From Tricholoma matsutake (lineage: Eukaryota; Basidiomycota; Agaricomycetes; Agaricales; Tricholomataceae): DNA of 64,000 bases. The notes under the pieces were generated by a model that saw only the letters and a list, made by a program, of their open reading frames with translations, made no database searches and had not been told where the DNA came from. The stretch spans positions 3,782,001-3,846,000 of the forward strand of contig AP026539.1 in assembly GCA_026075535.2 (NCBI GenBank), read 5' to 3'. Both the position numbers and the translations under genes were made by a program. This document shows positions 1 through 9,049 of the stretch, one piece after another (the first letter of the stretch is position 1; every line of letters starts with the position of its first letter).

Positions 1-900
1 AACAACCCCAGGACCCCACAACAACGATGAGGCAACAACCCCAGGACACCCAATGACGACCCCAGCACTGGCACCGGCACTGGCACCAACACACCAAACA
101 ATGCCCCGCAGGCCCCAGCACTACCCACCCAAGGCACTGGGTTCCAAATGACACACCACCCATTTCCAGGCCCATGAGCAACTGCTCATGGGGTGGATCA
201 CGGGTGGCATACTGGCTACGAGAGGAATGACAAACAGAGCCAAGACAACACTCGCTGCACCTGCAAGCATGACCACAGCAGCATCCCAACCCACCACTGT
301 AAATGACTGCTGGGAATGGGGCAGGGACGACAACAATAATGACAACCATGACCACAACTACGACGGGAACAGCGAGGCGGGCAGGGTCCACAGGGATGAC
401 ACAAGATGAGAGGGAAACAAAGGGGAGCAGGAATGAGGCCCAGGAGATCTCGATGTCTCCTGGGCCATAAGTAAGTTTTTTTTTTGTTTTCTTTTTGTCC
501 CTGTGACAGATGACCGGTGATGACAGCGACCCAGCACCACCCCCAGATGACAATGCCCATGGCACCAGACCCCTCCACTATGAGCAACTGCTTGTAGGGG
601 GCAAGGCTGGTGCATATGAGCCAACGGCGGTGGGGAAGGGGAATGACGCCGAGAAACGACATGATGAAACAGCCCAAATGACATGCATCATTGTTTGGGC
701 CATAGATATTTTTTTCTTCTTTCTTTTTGTGTTTCATTTTACTAACTTTTTGGCCCTTCTCCCTCCTCTCCCTCTCCTGCCCCCCCTCTTCCCTTCTCTG
801 CCTTCCCCTCACTCTCTCCTCTCTCCTCTCTCCCCTCCTCTCTCCCCTCCCCCTTACTCCCTTTCACTTCATGCCTCACTCCCCTCTCCCTCACTCCCTT
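1..900 (+). repeat. Fragment of hairpin-rich composite repeat
   Basis: Low-complexity CCAGCACC-type sequence grades into the palindromic parts found in the composite elements further right. A TGAGCAACTGCTCA palindrome followed by TGGGGTGGATC lies near 178-198, and a diverged copy near 579-597. A perfect 11-bp inverted repeat, GGCCCAGGAGA / TCTCCTGGGCC, lies at 437-466 and is followed at 471 by the donor-like GTAAGT, a T-rich tract and a possible acceptor at 507-509. A second palindrome, GCCCAAA / TTTGGGC, lies at 672-700 and is followed by a T-rich tract and ACTAACT. A CT-rich tract fills about 760-900. I find no terminal repeat on the right, and the left end lies outside the window. No convincing protein is encoded; long frames here come from compositional bias. 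Confidence 0.6.
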
Positions 901-1722
901 TTATACTCATTATTTACACTGTATATAATTTCAAATATAATGTCACTTTGAAATTCTCAGAGGATTGTTATGCTTTTTGCTAGTGATTGTAATGTTGGTC
1001 ATTAATACTAAGTGTTAGTTGATGGAAATACCAGTTAAGACACAGGCACTACCTCCCTTTTGTACATGAACAGTCTAATTCCAGATGAAACTGATCACTT
1101 GTTGGTAGTATTTACTGTGAAGATATCATGTTCAAGACAATATTGGATATTTTAGATATTTGTTATTCTTTTGTCATTCTTTCATCATCTCTCTTTAGTA
1201 GTAGTTACATTTGATTTGCTTAGTTTACTTCACCTGGCACCAAGGTAAGCCTACAACCTATGCACACACATATATAAGTAGATCTTAGAGGACTCATTCA
1301 TGCCAGGCTTTACCCATGGTCCAATTGGACAAGTATTGATTATAAGAATTGTATGTAGGCTATTTCTGGGTTGTAATGGGCTATACTGAATACTTGAAAT
1401 GGTCTTCTAATGACAGGTAAGGTGTGTGCTCCATAGTGAGTCATTCTTGGATCTGTTGATGGGAGATTCATGCCCCAGTAAGCCAGGAGCTTACACCTAT
1501 GCCATGACCTATACTAACCTTCATTCTACTTTACCATTAGGCCTATAAATTGAAAAAAAAAAGTGAACACTTTGCTGCCACGGATCTCACAGGGTATGTA
1601 CATCTCCTCCTGAATCTTTGGAGTGTGCCTCATTAGTCCTGCAAATGGACAAGAAGTCTGAAGGGGAAAAATGAGACTACACCATGAAGGAGCACAGCTC
1701 ACAACAGCCAAGTCTCTTCAGA
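901..1722. other. No recognisable feature
   Basis: AT-rich sequence between the hairpin-rich repeat and the recombinase remnant. I see no coding potential, tRNA-like signal or repeat shared with the rest of the window. It may hold the 3' untranslated part or terminal repeat of the retroelement that follows, but nothing shows this directly. Confidence 0.4.
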
Positions 1723-3294
1723 CTAGCACCCCAAACTGGAGCTGAGTGAGGAAACATATAATTGTGTCATCAGGGCAGTTGACAAACATAATAAGTGTAG
1801 TGAGTGAGGTACTAGGCCATGGGCACAGTGAGAATCAGCAGCATTGGATATGAAAAGAGGAAGTATGGATTTGATATAATGCCAATATTCAAGACAACCA
1901 GAAGTAGAACTGGTCCAGAACCCCTGTGTTGCAACCACACTGGGAGCAATACCTGGCAAGAGGAGTTCTGTGGCACCACCTATGCAAAAGGCATGACCTG
2001 GCATCTGGGGAAGACCAGCTGCAACCCACATGGCATTACAGTGGTTCATGAACCAAGACTTGGTCATGGGTGCCCAGCCACCATCAACTGTCTCATAAGC
2101 AAAGAGGGTGCAGAACTGGGAATAAGAGCATTGGTGCAAAGGTGATGTCTGAGGGCAAGTGGAGTGATTGTGAGCTGTGACAGAAACATCAGCACCCGCT
2201 TCAGCTGTGGTCTTAGTCCATGGAATACAGAAGGAGGTGTGTTCTGTACTGTTAGAAAGATGAGAGAACTGAATGGGGAGAATGCTATGAGAAACATGTT
2301 TTGACGGGTTGAAACAATTTTGGCTGGGAATGATGAGCTTGCCTAGCCTGAAAAGAGAATGAATAAAGAGCAAATGAAGGGAGAAAGGAACATCCTGACA
2401 ACAGGACCAGAAAGCAACAGCCCATACTGATGCATCAAAGGCATTGGAGAGATTGAGTCCCAACCTCAAAGTGGTCAGGGCCACAATGGTGACTGGGGGA
2501 TGCTTTGCTTGCTTGGAGCTGGGGGGACAAGTTTTGAGAAACCACAGCAAACATGGTGGAGCATGTTGGAGCCATGCCACGCTGCACCATTGACAACATG
2601 CCAATACTGCAAGCTGGCCCAGTTGTTGAGAGCACTCTTGGACACAGATACAGCTGTGGAAGCAGCAAAGGAAGAGAGTAGGATTTCAGATGCCAGCATC
2701 TGACTATGTTCTGGGATGCTATGGGAGTCACAGTACTGAGTAAAATGAAGCAAACCTGTGCCATAATTACTGCATGTGCTCTCATCCAAGGAGAACAGTA
2801 TGACCTTGAATAACTTTAAAATGGCTGAAGGGGGGAGCTGAGAGTCAAGAGAGGATTGGAAGATGTCAGAGTGAGGGGTTGTCCAGTGGAGAACCTGCTT
2901 CCTGGCAAGAACATTGGGACAATGCAAAGAGGGGACAATGTGTCCATCTTTACACATACTTGGTAGACAAATGTGGCCATGGGGGGGAAGAGATGCAGTG
3001 TGACAAACATTGAGAGGGGGATTGATGTAGAATGTGGTGGCCTGCACTGGAATGTCCACACCTTCAAGAAAGGAGGAGAGATGGTCAGAGAGTGGCATGA
3101 ACAATGAACAGAATGAGAGCAGAGGGAAGGCTTTGGAGGCTGGAGGGAGAAAGCCATGAGAGATGGGGTCTGCAAGATTGTTGATGGTGTTCACATAAGT
3201 AAGTGTGACAGAGATGTCCATCTCCTTGCATACCTCATCAGAGTGACAAATGGAGATATTTGTCATGAAATTGGAACACTGGCCCTTCAAAAAG
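1723..3294 (-). pseudogene. Tyrosine recombinase (and RNase H tail) of a DIRS-like retroelement, decayed
   Basis: Read leftwards from 3294, the first residues are the end of an RNase H domain: HSDEVCKEMD, then NLADPISHG, the usual RNase H-to-recombinase junction. A catalytic-core-like region follows, with FRLGKLIIPS (box I Arg retained), WTKTT (active-site Lys region), GHAFCIGGATELLL and then CLEYW carrying the probable nucleophilic Tyr. In the family the third motif reads HxxR; here the Arg is Cys, which one C-to-T change at a CpG would produce. A frameshift lies near 2505, because the upstream frame stops at 2475 while the downstream frame is already open at 2604. The upstream half lies at 5168-5531 and 7047-7330, separated by two insertions. 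The copy is certainly non-functional. A Crypton is less likely because an RNase H precedes the recombinase. Confidence 0.75.
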
Positions 3295-3565
3295 GAGTAC
3301 ATTACACTCCTCCACCTATTCCAGTCGGATTCCAGTTGGAATGCCCATTGTGGTCAGAATTTCCAGAATTCTGGGGAATTCCATTTACATATATTTTTCT
3401 CACAATTCATAATTCTGATCAGACTGGAGGGTCAATTTTACCTCTGGAATCCCCGGAATCTACCTGGACTCATTTCTATTTGGAACAGTCGGATCAACTG
3501 GATGCATGGCACTAGCATAAGCAGAATAACTGGAATGCATGTGCTTTCCCAAATAAAATTTCGAT

Positions 3566-3642
3566 GTGCAACAAGAATTGAACACTTGACCTTGGGTCTG
3601 CACACATAACAGCACACTTAACCACTGAGCTACCAAGTCATT
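3566..3642 (-). repeat. tRNA-like segment, outward facing (left arm of element 1)
   Basis: On the minus strand the segment carries a box A-like TAGCTCAGTGG and, about 45 bases later, a box B-like GTGTTCAATTC, in tRNA order and spacing. This is the internal RNA polymerase III promoter layout of tRNA genes and tRNA-derived SINEs. I could not draw a clean acceptor stem or anticodon arm, so I do not call a functional tRNA. It points towards the nearer terminus, as do its counterparts in two sister elements. Confidence 0.6.
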
Positions 3643-3900
3643 ATTCACCTACATACATCTAATACTTTTATTACCCAACCAAGGTGCATAGTTACAGCCA
3701 TTAATGGAATATGCACACATGCATATTGCATGACACGTGACATGTGACTGCCAGCTCACAACCACCACCACCATCGTCAATGCCACCTCCTCCTCCTGTC
3801 CACTCTACCACAACCACTGTGTGCACACCTGCCACCACCATTCCCATGCCCACTGCCACTATCACCACCACCTTCAAATGAGCCAACTGGATGGAACACA

Positions 3901-4000
3901 GGCCCAAATGACAGCAATTGTCATTTGGGCCATAGATAAGTTTTTTTCTTTTTTCTTTTTCTTTTTATCAATCAACTAATTTTAATTTATTGCTTTTTAG
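3901..4000 (+). repeat. 13-bp palindrome followed by intron-like tract
   Basis: GGCCCAAATGACA (3901-3913) and TGTCATTTGGGCC (3919-3931) form a perfect inverted repeat with a 5-base loop. Directly after it comes CATAGATAAGT, a donor-like sequence whose GT has become AT, then a T/C-rich tract, CAACTAAT as a possible branch site and TTTTTAG ending at 4000. Equivalent copies elsewhere in the window keep GTAAGT or GTGAGT at this place. Confidence 0.65.
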
Positions 4001-4314
4001 GCTATATACTACTGGGGACAACCTGCTGCAATGGAAAACATGCAATGGAAAAATGCACAATGGAAAAATGTGCAATGGATGCCCACAGCCACCCAATCCC
4101 CTCCTCCCCTTTCAAATGGGATGTGAGGCTGTCAACACAGGCTAGGTGGGTGCAGAGGGATGCCAGGAGACCCCAGAAGGGGGATACCTGCCTAGTAAGC
4201 ACCCACCAACCCCTGTACATACACCCAAACCCCTCTCCCCCCCCCCAAAAAAAAAAAGAAAAAGACAGAAATCCAAACGGGGATGATGGTGACAAACAAC
4301 AACAAGCCACCCAC

Positions 4315-4520
4315 CTCCAGCCTCACAAGCAACTGCTCATGGGGTGGAGCATGGGTCGAATGATGCCCAGGCACAGGGACAGGAGACAACAATGACACAC
4401 CACCTGCCCCCAGCCTCACGAGCAACTGCTCATGGGGTGGATCGTGGGTGGAACGACAATGACGACAAGCCACCTACCCCCAGCCTCACAAGCAACTGCT
4501 CGTGGGGTGGATCATTGGTG
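4315..4520 (+). repeat. Three ACTGCTC palindrome modules
   Basis: Three copies of a module of roughly 90 bases lie in a row: GAGCAACTGCTC-type palindrome, then TGGGGTGGA, then a degenerate GGGTGGAACGA. They are centred near 4332, 4425 and 4500. Flanking arm bases differ between copies (CAAGCA / TGCTCAT, CGAGCA / TGCTCAT, CAAGCA / TGCTCGT). The same module recurs in the other composite elements and near 23.0-24.8 kb. Confidence 0.65.
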
Positions 4521-4554
4521 GAAGGACAGACAACAGCAGGGTCACATCCCCTCC

Positions 4555-4815
4555 CCCTCCCCTGCACTTCATGTGGGGAGGGATTTTTTTTGTACTTTTA
4601 ATTATTTATTAGTATTGTGCCCCCCCTCCCCTGTTTTGCATGGGAGAGGGATTTTTTTCATCATGTTTTTACCTCCCCCCTCGCATTTGGCGCGAGGGGT
4701 TAGCTTTTTATGTATATAAATAAAACTCCCTCTCACATCTTGTGAGAGGGAGGATTTTTTGTTTATGTATATAATCACAATCATGCCCACTCCCTTGCAT
4801 TCAATGTGAGGGATG
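4555..4815 (+). repeat. Series of five GC-rich hairpins, several followed by T runs
   Basis: Five consecutive inverted repeats have the same layout but different sequences: CCCTCCCC / GGGGAGGG at 4555-4582; a CCCTCCCC-type hairpin at 4621-4650; CCCCTCGC / GCGAGGGG at 4677-4699; a perfect 12-bp CTCCCTCTCACA / TGTGAGAGGGAG at 4726-4752; and a weaker one at about 4791-4812. The first, second and fourth are followed by six or more T residues. They resemble bacterial intrinsic terminators, but the setting is eukaryotic, where T runs can end RNA polymerase III transcription. Confidence 0.65.
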
Positions 4816-4901
4816 TGGTTAATTAAAAAAATTTGATCTTAACTACTTCGAAAAAAATTAGAGTGTCATGAATAAACATTATATTACTAACTAATAATTC
4901 T

Positions 4902-4990
4902 CCTGTGGCTCAACTGGTTAATCACACATGTTTGGTTTGTCATGTGATCACTCTAATCAAGATGTCTTGAGTTCAATTCTTACTCTGCAC
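4902..4990 (+). repeat. tRNA-like segment, outward facing (right arm of element 1)
   Basis: A box A-like TGGCTCAACTGG and a box B-like GAGTTCAATTC occur in tRNA order. Between them CACATG and CATGTG could form an anticodon-like stem, although with an enlarged loop. The spacer is long, as in class II tRNAs. Orientation is towards the right terminus, mirroring the segment at 3566-3642. Confidence 0.6.
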
Positions 4991-5167
4991 AAATATATTT
5001 TGTAGGCACTTTGACAACTTAAGACTTGAAATTTGACTATCCATTAGGGTATATACTCTAAGTTGAGCATCTGGAGTAACCAGAATCTGGTTGGAATAAC
5101 TGGAATCCACTGGACTCCGGTGAGTCCGATTGGAATAGGTGGAGGAGTCCAAATTACTGTCAAAAAG

Positions 5168-5531
5168 GCACCAATGACTCCTTTGTTATCACTTCAGATA
5201 AGAATATCTGCTGCATTGCAAATGCCCATCACCCTTGAGGCAAGGATGGTGAGTTTGACAGTGACCCCTTCAAGCCACCCAATGTTCCTGCTTGGACCCT
5301 TCCATCCATCAAGTGCCACACAGCCCAACAAGAACCCCAGAGTCATCCAATGCCCCATTTGGTGGATGCATCAATCCAGATATCATAATCATGGGTGGGA
5401 GTGGATGGAGTAAGCAACTGAGGACAGTGGACCTGTGAGAGAAGAGAGAACCACCATCAAAGATCTGAGAGTGCAGAGGAGGAAATCCCATGGGGAATGT
5501 AATTGTTGAGGAATGAAGTAAGCCATCTATA
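5168..5531 (-). pseudogene. RNase H region of the DIRS-like retroelement
   Basis: Read leftwards, the fragment begins with ANLYRWLTSFLNNYIP, typical of the linker after the reverse transcriptase, and continues through DIWIDASTKWGIG (first RNase H Asp), WAVW and later frames giving KGVIGAF, the segment around the third acidic residue. It continues across composite element 1 into the recombinase fragment. At least two frame changes and internal stops are present, including one in the first acidic block. The fragment is bounded on both sides by composite-element insertions. Confidence 0.7.
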
Positions 5532-5810
5532 CAAGTTAGCAGTACTTTGCACTCACCACCTAATCCTATAGGACTCCAAGTTGTCTGAGTGGAGTCCGAC
5601 TTTTCTGACTGGAGTCCAATCAGACTGTTATCAGACTATTATTGGACTGTCACTCCAAGATTGATGTAGGAGATTTCTGAGAGTATTCCAAGTAAATTCC
5701 ATTCTGAGTAGAGTCCGAGTATAGTCTGAGGGAATCTGCACAGATTCTGAGTAGTGAATGACTTAGTAATCTTTGTGGAATAAAGTGTGATCAAAATTTG
5801 AATGTCAAAG

Positions 5811-5887
5811 AAAGGGTTTGAACTCAAGACCTCAGGATTATGGTCACATGACAAATTGGCAGTCTACCACTCAGCAAACCAGGCAGT
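5811..5887 (-). repeat. tRNA-like segment (left arm of element 2)
   Basis: The minus strand reads a box A-like GGTTTGCTGAGTGG and a box B-like GAGTTCAAACC. A TCATGTGACC motif lies between them, shared in part with the other tRNA-like segments of the window. It faces the nearer terminus. Confidence 0.58.
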
Positions 5888-6196
5888 ATTATTTTGTGTT
5901 ATTAATACTACTTATTGAGCAGTTGCTTGCAGCAGTGGGGGTGGGTGCTGGGTTGTCTTCATCATCCTGGGGGTGGGTGTTTTGGGGGATTTGGGCAGGT
6001 CAGTGCAACGTGGCACATCTATGGGTCTAGTTGAGGGCTTACCTGGTGGGTATCCCCCTTCTGGGGTCTCCTGGCATTGCTTTCCATGCTCCTGACCCTA
6101 ATTGATACCCTCACATCCCATTTAGATGGGGAGGAGGGGTTTGGGCATGCATGGGTCATGTCATGTCAGCATCCATTGTTACCACTAAAGTAAAAC

Positions 6197-6293
6197 CTAA
6201 AACATAGTAAAAAGTTAGTTAGTAATTTTATAGAACCAAGGAAGAAAAAAAAACTTACTTGTGGCCCAAACAATGATGAGCATTATTTGGGCC
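6197..6293 (-). repeat. Palindrome plus 62-nt intron-like tract
   Basis: On the minus strand a GGCCCAAATAATG / CATTGTTTGGGCC inverted repeat (6263-6293) is followed by GTAAGT (6253-6258), a T-rich tract, TTACTAACTAAC as a branch-site match and TTTTAG ending at 6197. The 62-nt length from GT to AG is normal for a fungal intron. Confidence 0.65.
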
Positions 6294-6371
6294 TGTTGTG
6301 TTGGTGCATGGACGTGTGTGCATGCATTGGGGATTTTTCATTGTTGCCTGTCATTACCAGTAGTATACAAC

Positions 6372-6471
6372 CTAAAAATCAATAGAATACAATTAGTTAG
6401 TTGATAAAAACAAAAAAGAAAAAGAAAAAAACTTATCTATGGCCCAAATGATAGTTGCCATTGTTTGGGCC
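6372..6471 (-). repeat. Second palindrome/intron-like module of element 2
   Basis: On the minus strand, GGCCCAAACAATG / CATTTGGGCC arms lie at 6441-6471, followed by ATAAGT in place of a canonical donor, a T-rich tract, CAACTAACTAAT and TTTTTAG ending at 6372. The lost GT matches the copy at 3901-4000. Confidence 0.6.
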
Positions 6472-6707
6472 TGCATTGCATTGACTCAGCTCATTTGCAG
6501 TGGTTCAGACTCATAAAATGGGCTGGGAGGTGTGGGTACAATGGCGATGGTGGTGGTGGTATAGAGGAAAGGAGGGAGAGAGAGCAGCTGTCATTGTTGA
6601 TGGTGGTGGTGAGGGGAAGAATGATGAGCTGGCAATGATGCAGCTGTGTGCTTTGTCATACATAGCTGCAGGAATGGTATGTGGATAACAAAATGTCATC
6701 AGATGCC

Positions 6708-6761
6708 ACAAACCTGTAGCTTAGTGGTTCAGGGTTGATGGTTCAACTCCATTGCATGAAA
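6708..6761 (+). repeat. Shortened tRNA-like segment (right arm of element 2)
   Basis: TAGCTTAGTGG (box A-like) and GGTTCAACTCC (box B-like) are separated by only about ten bases, so the anticodon and variable regions appear deleted. Orientation is outward. Confidence 0.55.
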
Positions 6762-7046
6762 TTGTTTTTAATTATATTCTAATAAGTATTCCAAATGTAG
6801 TCCAAGTGGGTTCCTAGTAGACTGATAGTCCAGTGGACTCCCTGTGTCCTTGTATAGTCTGGGCAGAGTGCACCCAGACTGGACTTGGACTGGACTTGGA
6901 CAAAAATTGCTTGGACCTGCCATATCAGCACTGTTTGACTGCATAGGCAGTCCATGAGTTGTCCTACTCAGACTATACAGAGTACATGGACTCCATGTGG
7001 CGTCCTATTAGGATTAGGTGGGGGAGTGTGAAGACCTCCAAGTTAG

Positions 7047-7330
7047 ACATGGAGAAATGTCCATGACAGTGAACAAAAGTAATGTGAGAGAGAACACCAA
7101 TGACACTCTCAGCCTGAGGTTTGAATACCTGTGCTGACTCGCATGCAAAAATGAGAGAGGAGACCTTGCACAGATACTTTTCATGTTTGTGATTGAGGAG
7201 AGAGTCAGTCTTCTTGGGAAGATCCCAGTGAAAACTGAGATAAGAAAAGGTGTCAGCAAATTCTTGGCCCTTGTCCTTTGTAAGAGTAATGGTACTCTTA
7301 CCTCACAGCTTAGTAATACATACAATCAGC
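7047..7330 (-). pseudogene. Reverse-transcriptase C-terminal part of the DIRS-like retroelement
   Basis: The minus strand reads FHWDLPKKTDSLLNHKHEKYL and later HITFVHCHGHFSMSNL, matching the stretch between the RT catalytic core and RNase H in DIRS-like elements of mushrooms (GFxWDLxxxTVSLPxxKxxKY, then xHxxFVxxxGRxxLxxL). It joins the fragment at 5168-5531 once the composite element is removed. I could not identify the catalytic RT motifs upstream; a third insertion begins at 7428. Confidence 0.6.
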
Positions 7331-7725
7331 TGACCTAGGATACATATACAAATGACTTTACTTGTGTCAAATCTAATCTTGCATCCCCCAAGAAATATAA
7401 CTTGTTCCACTTTAGTTCTCATGCTACCAGTTCTTTGAGGTCCAGTCTGGTCCAGTTCTTATATTTCGAAAACAATAAAAAAACTGGACTGGACTTTACA
7501 GGACTGGTCCACTATGGTTACAAGTGGTTTCGAGACTGGTTCTAACCACTCCAGACCTTACATCAGTCCTGACCAGTCCTGTGACTAGTCAGGACCAGTT
7601 ATCTACTGACTACCATGTACTTATGGACCGAGTACTTACACATAATTAAATGAAAACAAAAAAAGAGATAAAATAAAGAATTACCTCACAATCCCCCCTG
7701 TGATCAGTGACTCGCGAGGCTGGAT

Positions 7726-8335
7726 GTGGGTGCTTGGTATCGGCATTAGCCCTGTCATCATCATCAGCATTGGCCCCATCTTTGTTGTTGGCATTGGCCC
7801 TGTCTTTGTTGTTGTTGTTGGCCCCATCTTCATTGTTGTTGTTGGCCCTGTTGTTGTTAGTCTTCATGTTGGCCCTTTCATCATTGTCGTCAGTGGTGGT
7901 GTTGGCCCTGTCATTGTTGGTGTTGGTATTGGCTCTTTTGTTGTTGTCATTGTTGTTGTTGTTGTTGGTGTTGGCCCATCTTGTGTGTTGGCATTGGCCC
8001 TTTTATCGTTGTTGTTGGTGTTGGTGTTGGCCCTGTTGTTGTTGGTGTTGGCATTGGCTCTTTTGTTGTCATTGTTGTCATTGTTGGCATTGGCCCCATC
8101 TCATGTGTTGGCATTGGCCCCATCTCCTGTGTTGGTGTTGGCCCCATCTCATGTGTTGGTGTTAGCCCCATCTTGAGTGTTGGCATTGGCCCATTTTTGT
8201 CTGTTGGTGTTGGCCCATTTTTGTTTTTGTTAGCATTCACCCTGTTGTCATCGGCATTGGTGTTGGTGTTGGTGTTGGCCCCATCGTTGTTGTTGTTGGC
8301 CCTGTTATTGTTGTCATTGGCCCATCATCACCATC
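7726..8335. repeat. GTTGTTGGCCC / GTTGGCATTGGCCC minisatellite
   Basis: Irregular repeats of GTTGTTGTTGGCCCTGTC and TGTTGGCATTGGCCCCATC fill about 600 bases. All frames stay open for long stretches because of composition: the plus strand gives Val/Leu/Gly-rich peptides and the minus strand repeats MGPMPT-like units. I read these as artefacts of the repeat, not as a gene. Confidence 0.75.
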
Positions 8336-8408
8336 CCACCCACCCTATGAGCTCAGAGGGCTTGTAGCAGCAGTGGGGTGGTGGTTCCTGTTATCATGAA
8401 GCAAGAAC

Positions 8409-8499
8409 CTAATAAACAGATTTAAGATGTCAGTGAGTCTTCAAAGAACATGATGGAAAAGACTTACCGGGGCCCAAACAACATCTTGTCATTTGGACC
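8409..8499 (-). repeat. Palindrome plus 59-nt intron-like tract
   Basis: On the minus strand GGTCCAAATGACAA and TTGTTTGGGCC form an imperfect inverted repeat (8471-8499), followed by GTAAGT (8462-8467), a TC-rich tract, CACTGACAT as a branch-site match and TTAG ending at 8409. Confidence 0.6.
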
Positions 8500-9049
8500 C
8501 CATTCCCCTTTGTTGAGGCTTGAGGTGGTGGCAATGGAAGGATTGCACAGTATTGTGGCTTGTGGCAATACAGTACAAATAGATATAAACATATGAACAA
8601 AACATGTAAACATGTCAAAAACTTGTAAATGAAAGCATGTGACCATGCAAATAGGGACAAATGGTCTGTGCTCATGTTGCAGTATTTAAACAGCTCACTT
8701 TTTTCTCTTTTCATTTGGGTATGCCCCATCTTTTAAGTACACAATAATGTAAATTATATTGGATTATTGTATAGACATATATATAATTGTTATCTGTTAG
8801 CTCGGACCATAAGTTCGGTTGAGAACTGGTCTAGACTGGCTCTCGACGGTTCTAGTAAGTGTTGAGGAGAATGAGGACCAAGAACCAGACCATTTCAAGA
8901 CCTGATTGAACTGGGACTGATGGTCCTATAGGACTGGTTACAAATGTCAGTTTGGTTTGGTCTGGTCCTTGGTTCTTGGGACCAGACCTCAAAGCACTAC
9001 GTGCTACCTCAGTGTTGGATTTTCATACATCCTTCCACTTTTTTTTTAA

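Larger units (their letters stand above)
3295..5159. mobile_element. Non-autonomous hAT-like composite element 1
   Basis: An 8-bp duplication TCAAAAAG lies at 3287-3294 and 5160-5167. The ends are inverted: GAGTACATTACACTCCTCC on the left and the complement of CAGTAATTTGGACTCCTCC on the right, followed inward by a matching CACCTATTCCA segment. Removing the element and one duplication joins the RNase H reading frame on both sides, so the boundaries are supported by coding continuity. The interior holds a leftward tRNA-like segment (3566-3642), a palindrome with intron-like tract (3901-4000), ACTGCTC palindromes (4320-4520), five GC-rich hairpins (4555-4815) and a rightward tRNA-like segment (4902-4990). 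There is no transposase. The 8-bp duplication and CAG-type ends suggest hAT; a Mutator-like origin with 9-10 bp duplications cannot be excluded. Confidence 0.82.
5540..7038. mobile_element. Non-autonomous hAT-like composite element 2
   Basis: An 8-bp duplication CAAGTTAG lies at 5532-5539 and 7039-7046. The left end is CAGTACTTTGCACTC; the right end is the complement of GAGGTCTTCACACTCC. Both continue inward into CACCTAATCCT. Excision with one duplication restores an uninterrupted SNLYRWL reading in the retroelement. The subterminal regions are full of GGACTCC / GGAGTCC words. Inside are a leftward tRNA-like segment (5811-5887), two leftward palindrome/intron-like modules (6197-6293, 6372-6471) and a shortened rightward tRNA-like segment (6708-6761). 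No transposase is present. Confidence 0.8.
7428..8999. mobile_element. Non-autonomous hAT-like composite element 3
   Basis: The ends are CAGTTCTTTGAGGTCC on the left and the complement of TAGTGCTTTGAGGTCTGG on the right. The flanking octamers are CATGCTAC (7420-7427) and CGTGCTAC (9000-9007), identical at seven of eight positions. Subterminal regions carry many GGTCCAGT / ACTGGACC and GACTGGT words. The interior is a long purine/pyrimidine-skewed minisatellite (7726-8335) and one leftward palindrome/intron-like module (8409-8499). No tRNA-like segment is evident, unlike the other three elements. Confidence 0.72.

Noticed and set aside
510..983. 157-residue plus-strand frame
   Set aside because: It runs through a palindrome and a CT-rich tract giving Pro/Leu/Ser runs; no domain, no conserved start.
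4555..4815. Bacterial rho-independent terminators
   Set aside because: The shape fits, but introns and element families show a fungal genome; there are no bacterial genes nearby.
4902..4990. Functional tRNA gene
   Set aside because: Box A and box B are present but I could not draw a matching acceptor stem or a standard 7-base anticodon loop; the copies are diverged and tied to transposon arms.
3295..5159. Mutator-like origin with 9-bp duplications
   Set aside because: Nine identical bases (TCAAAAAGG) flank this copy, but element 2 supports only eight and the ends read CAG/GAG with 8 bp. hAT is the simpler reading, though not proven.
7700..8367. Long overlapping frames on both strands (Val/Leu/Gly-rich or MGPMPT repeats)
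   Set aside because: They arise from a biased minisatellite that leaves all frames open; no start context, splice pattern or family resemblance.
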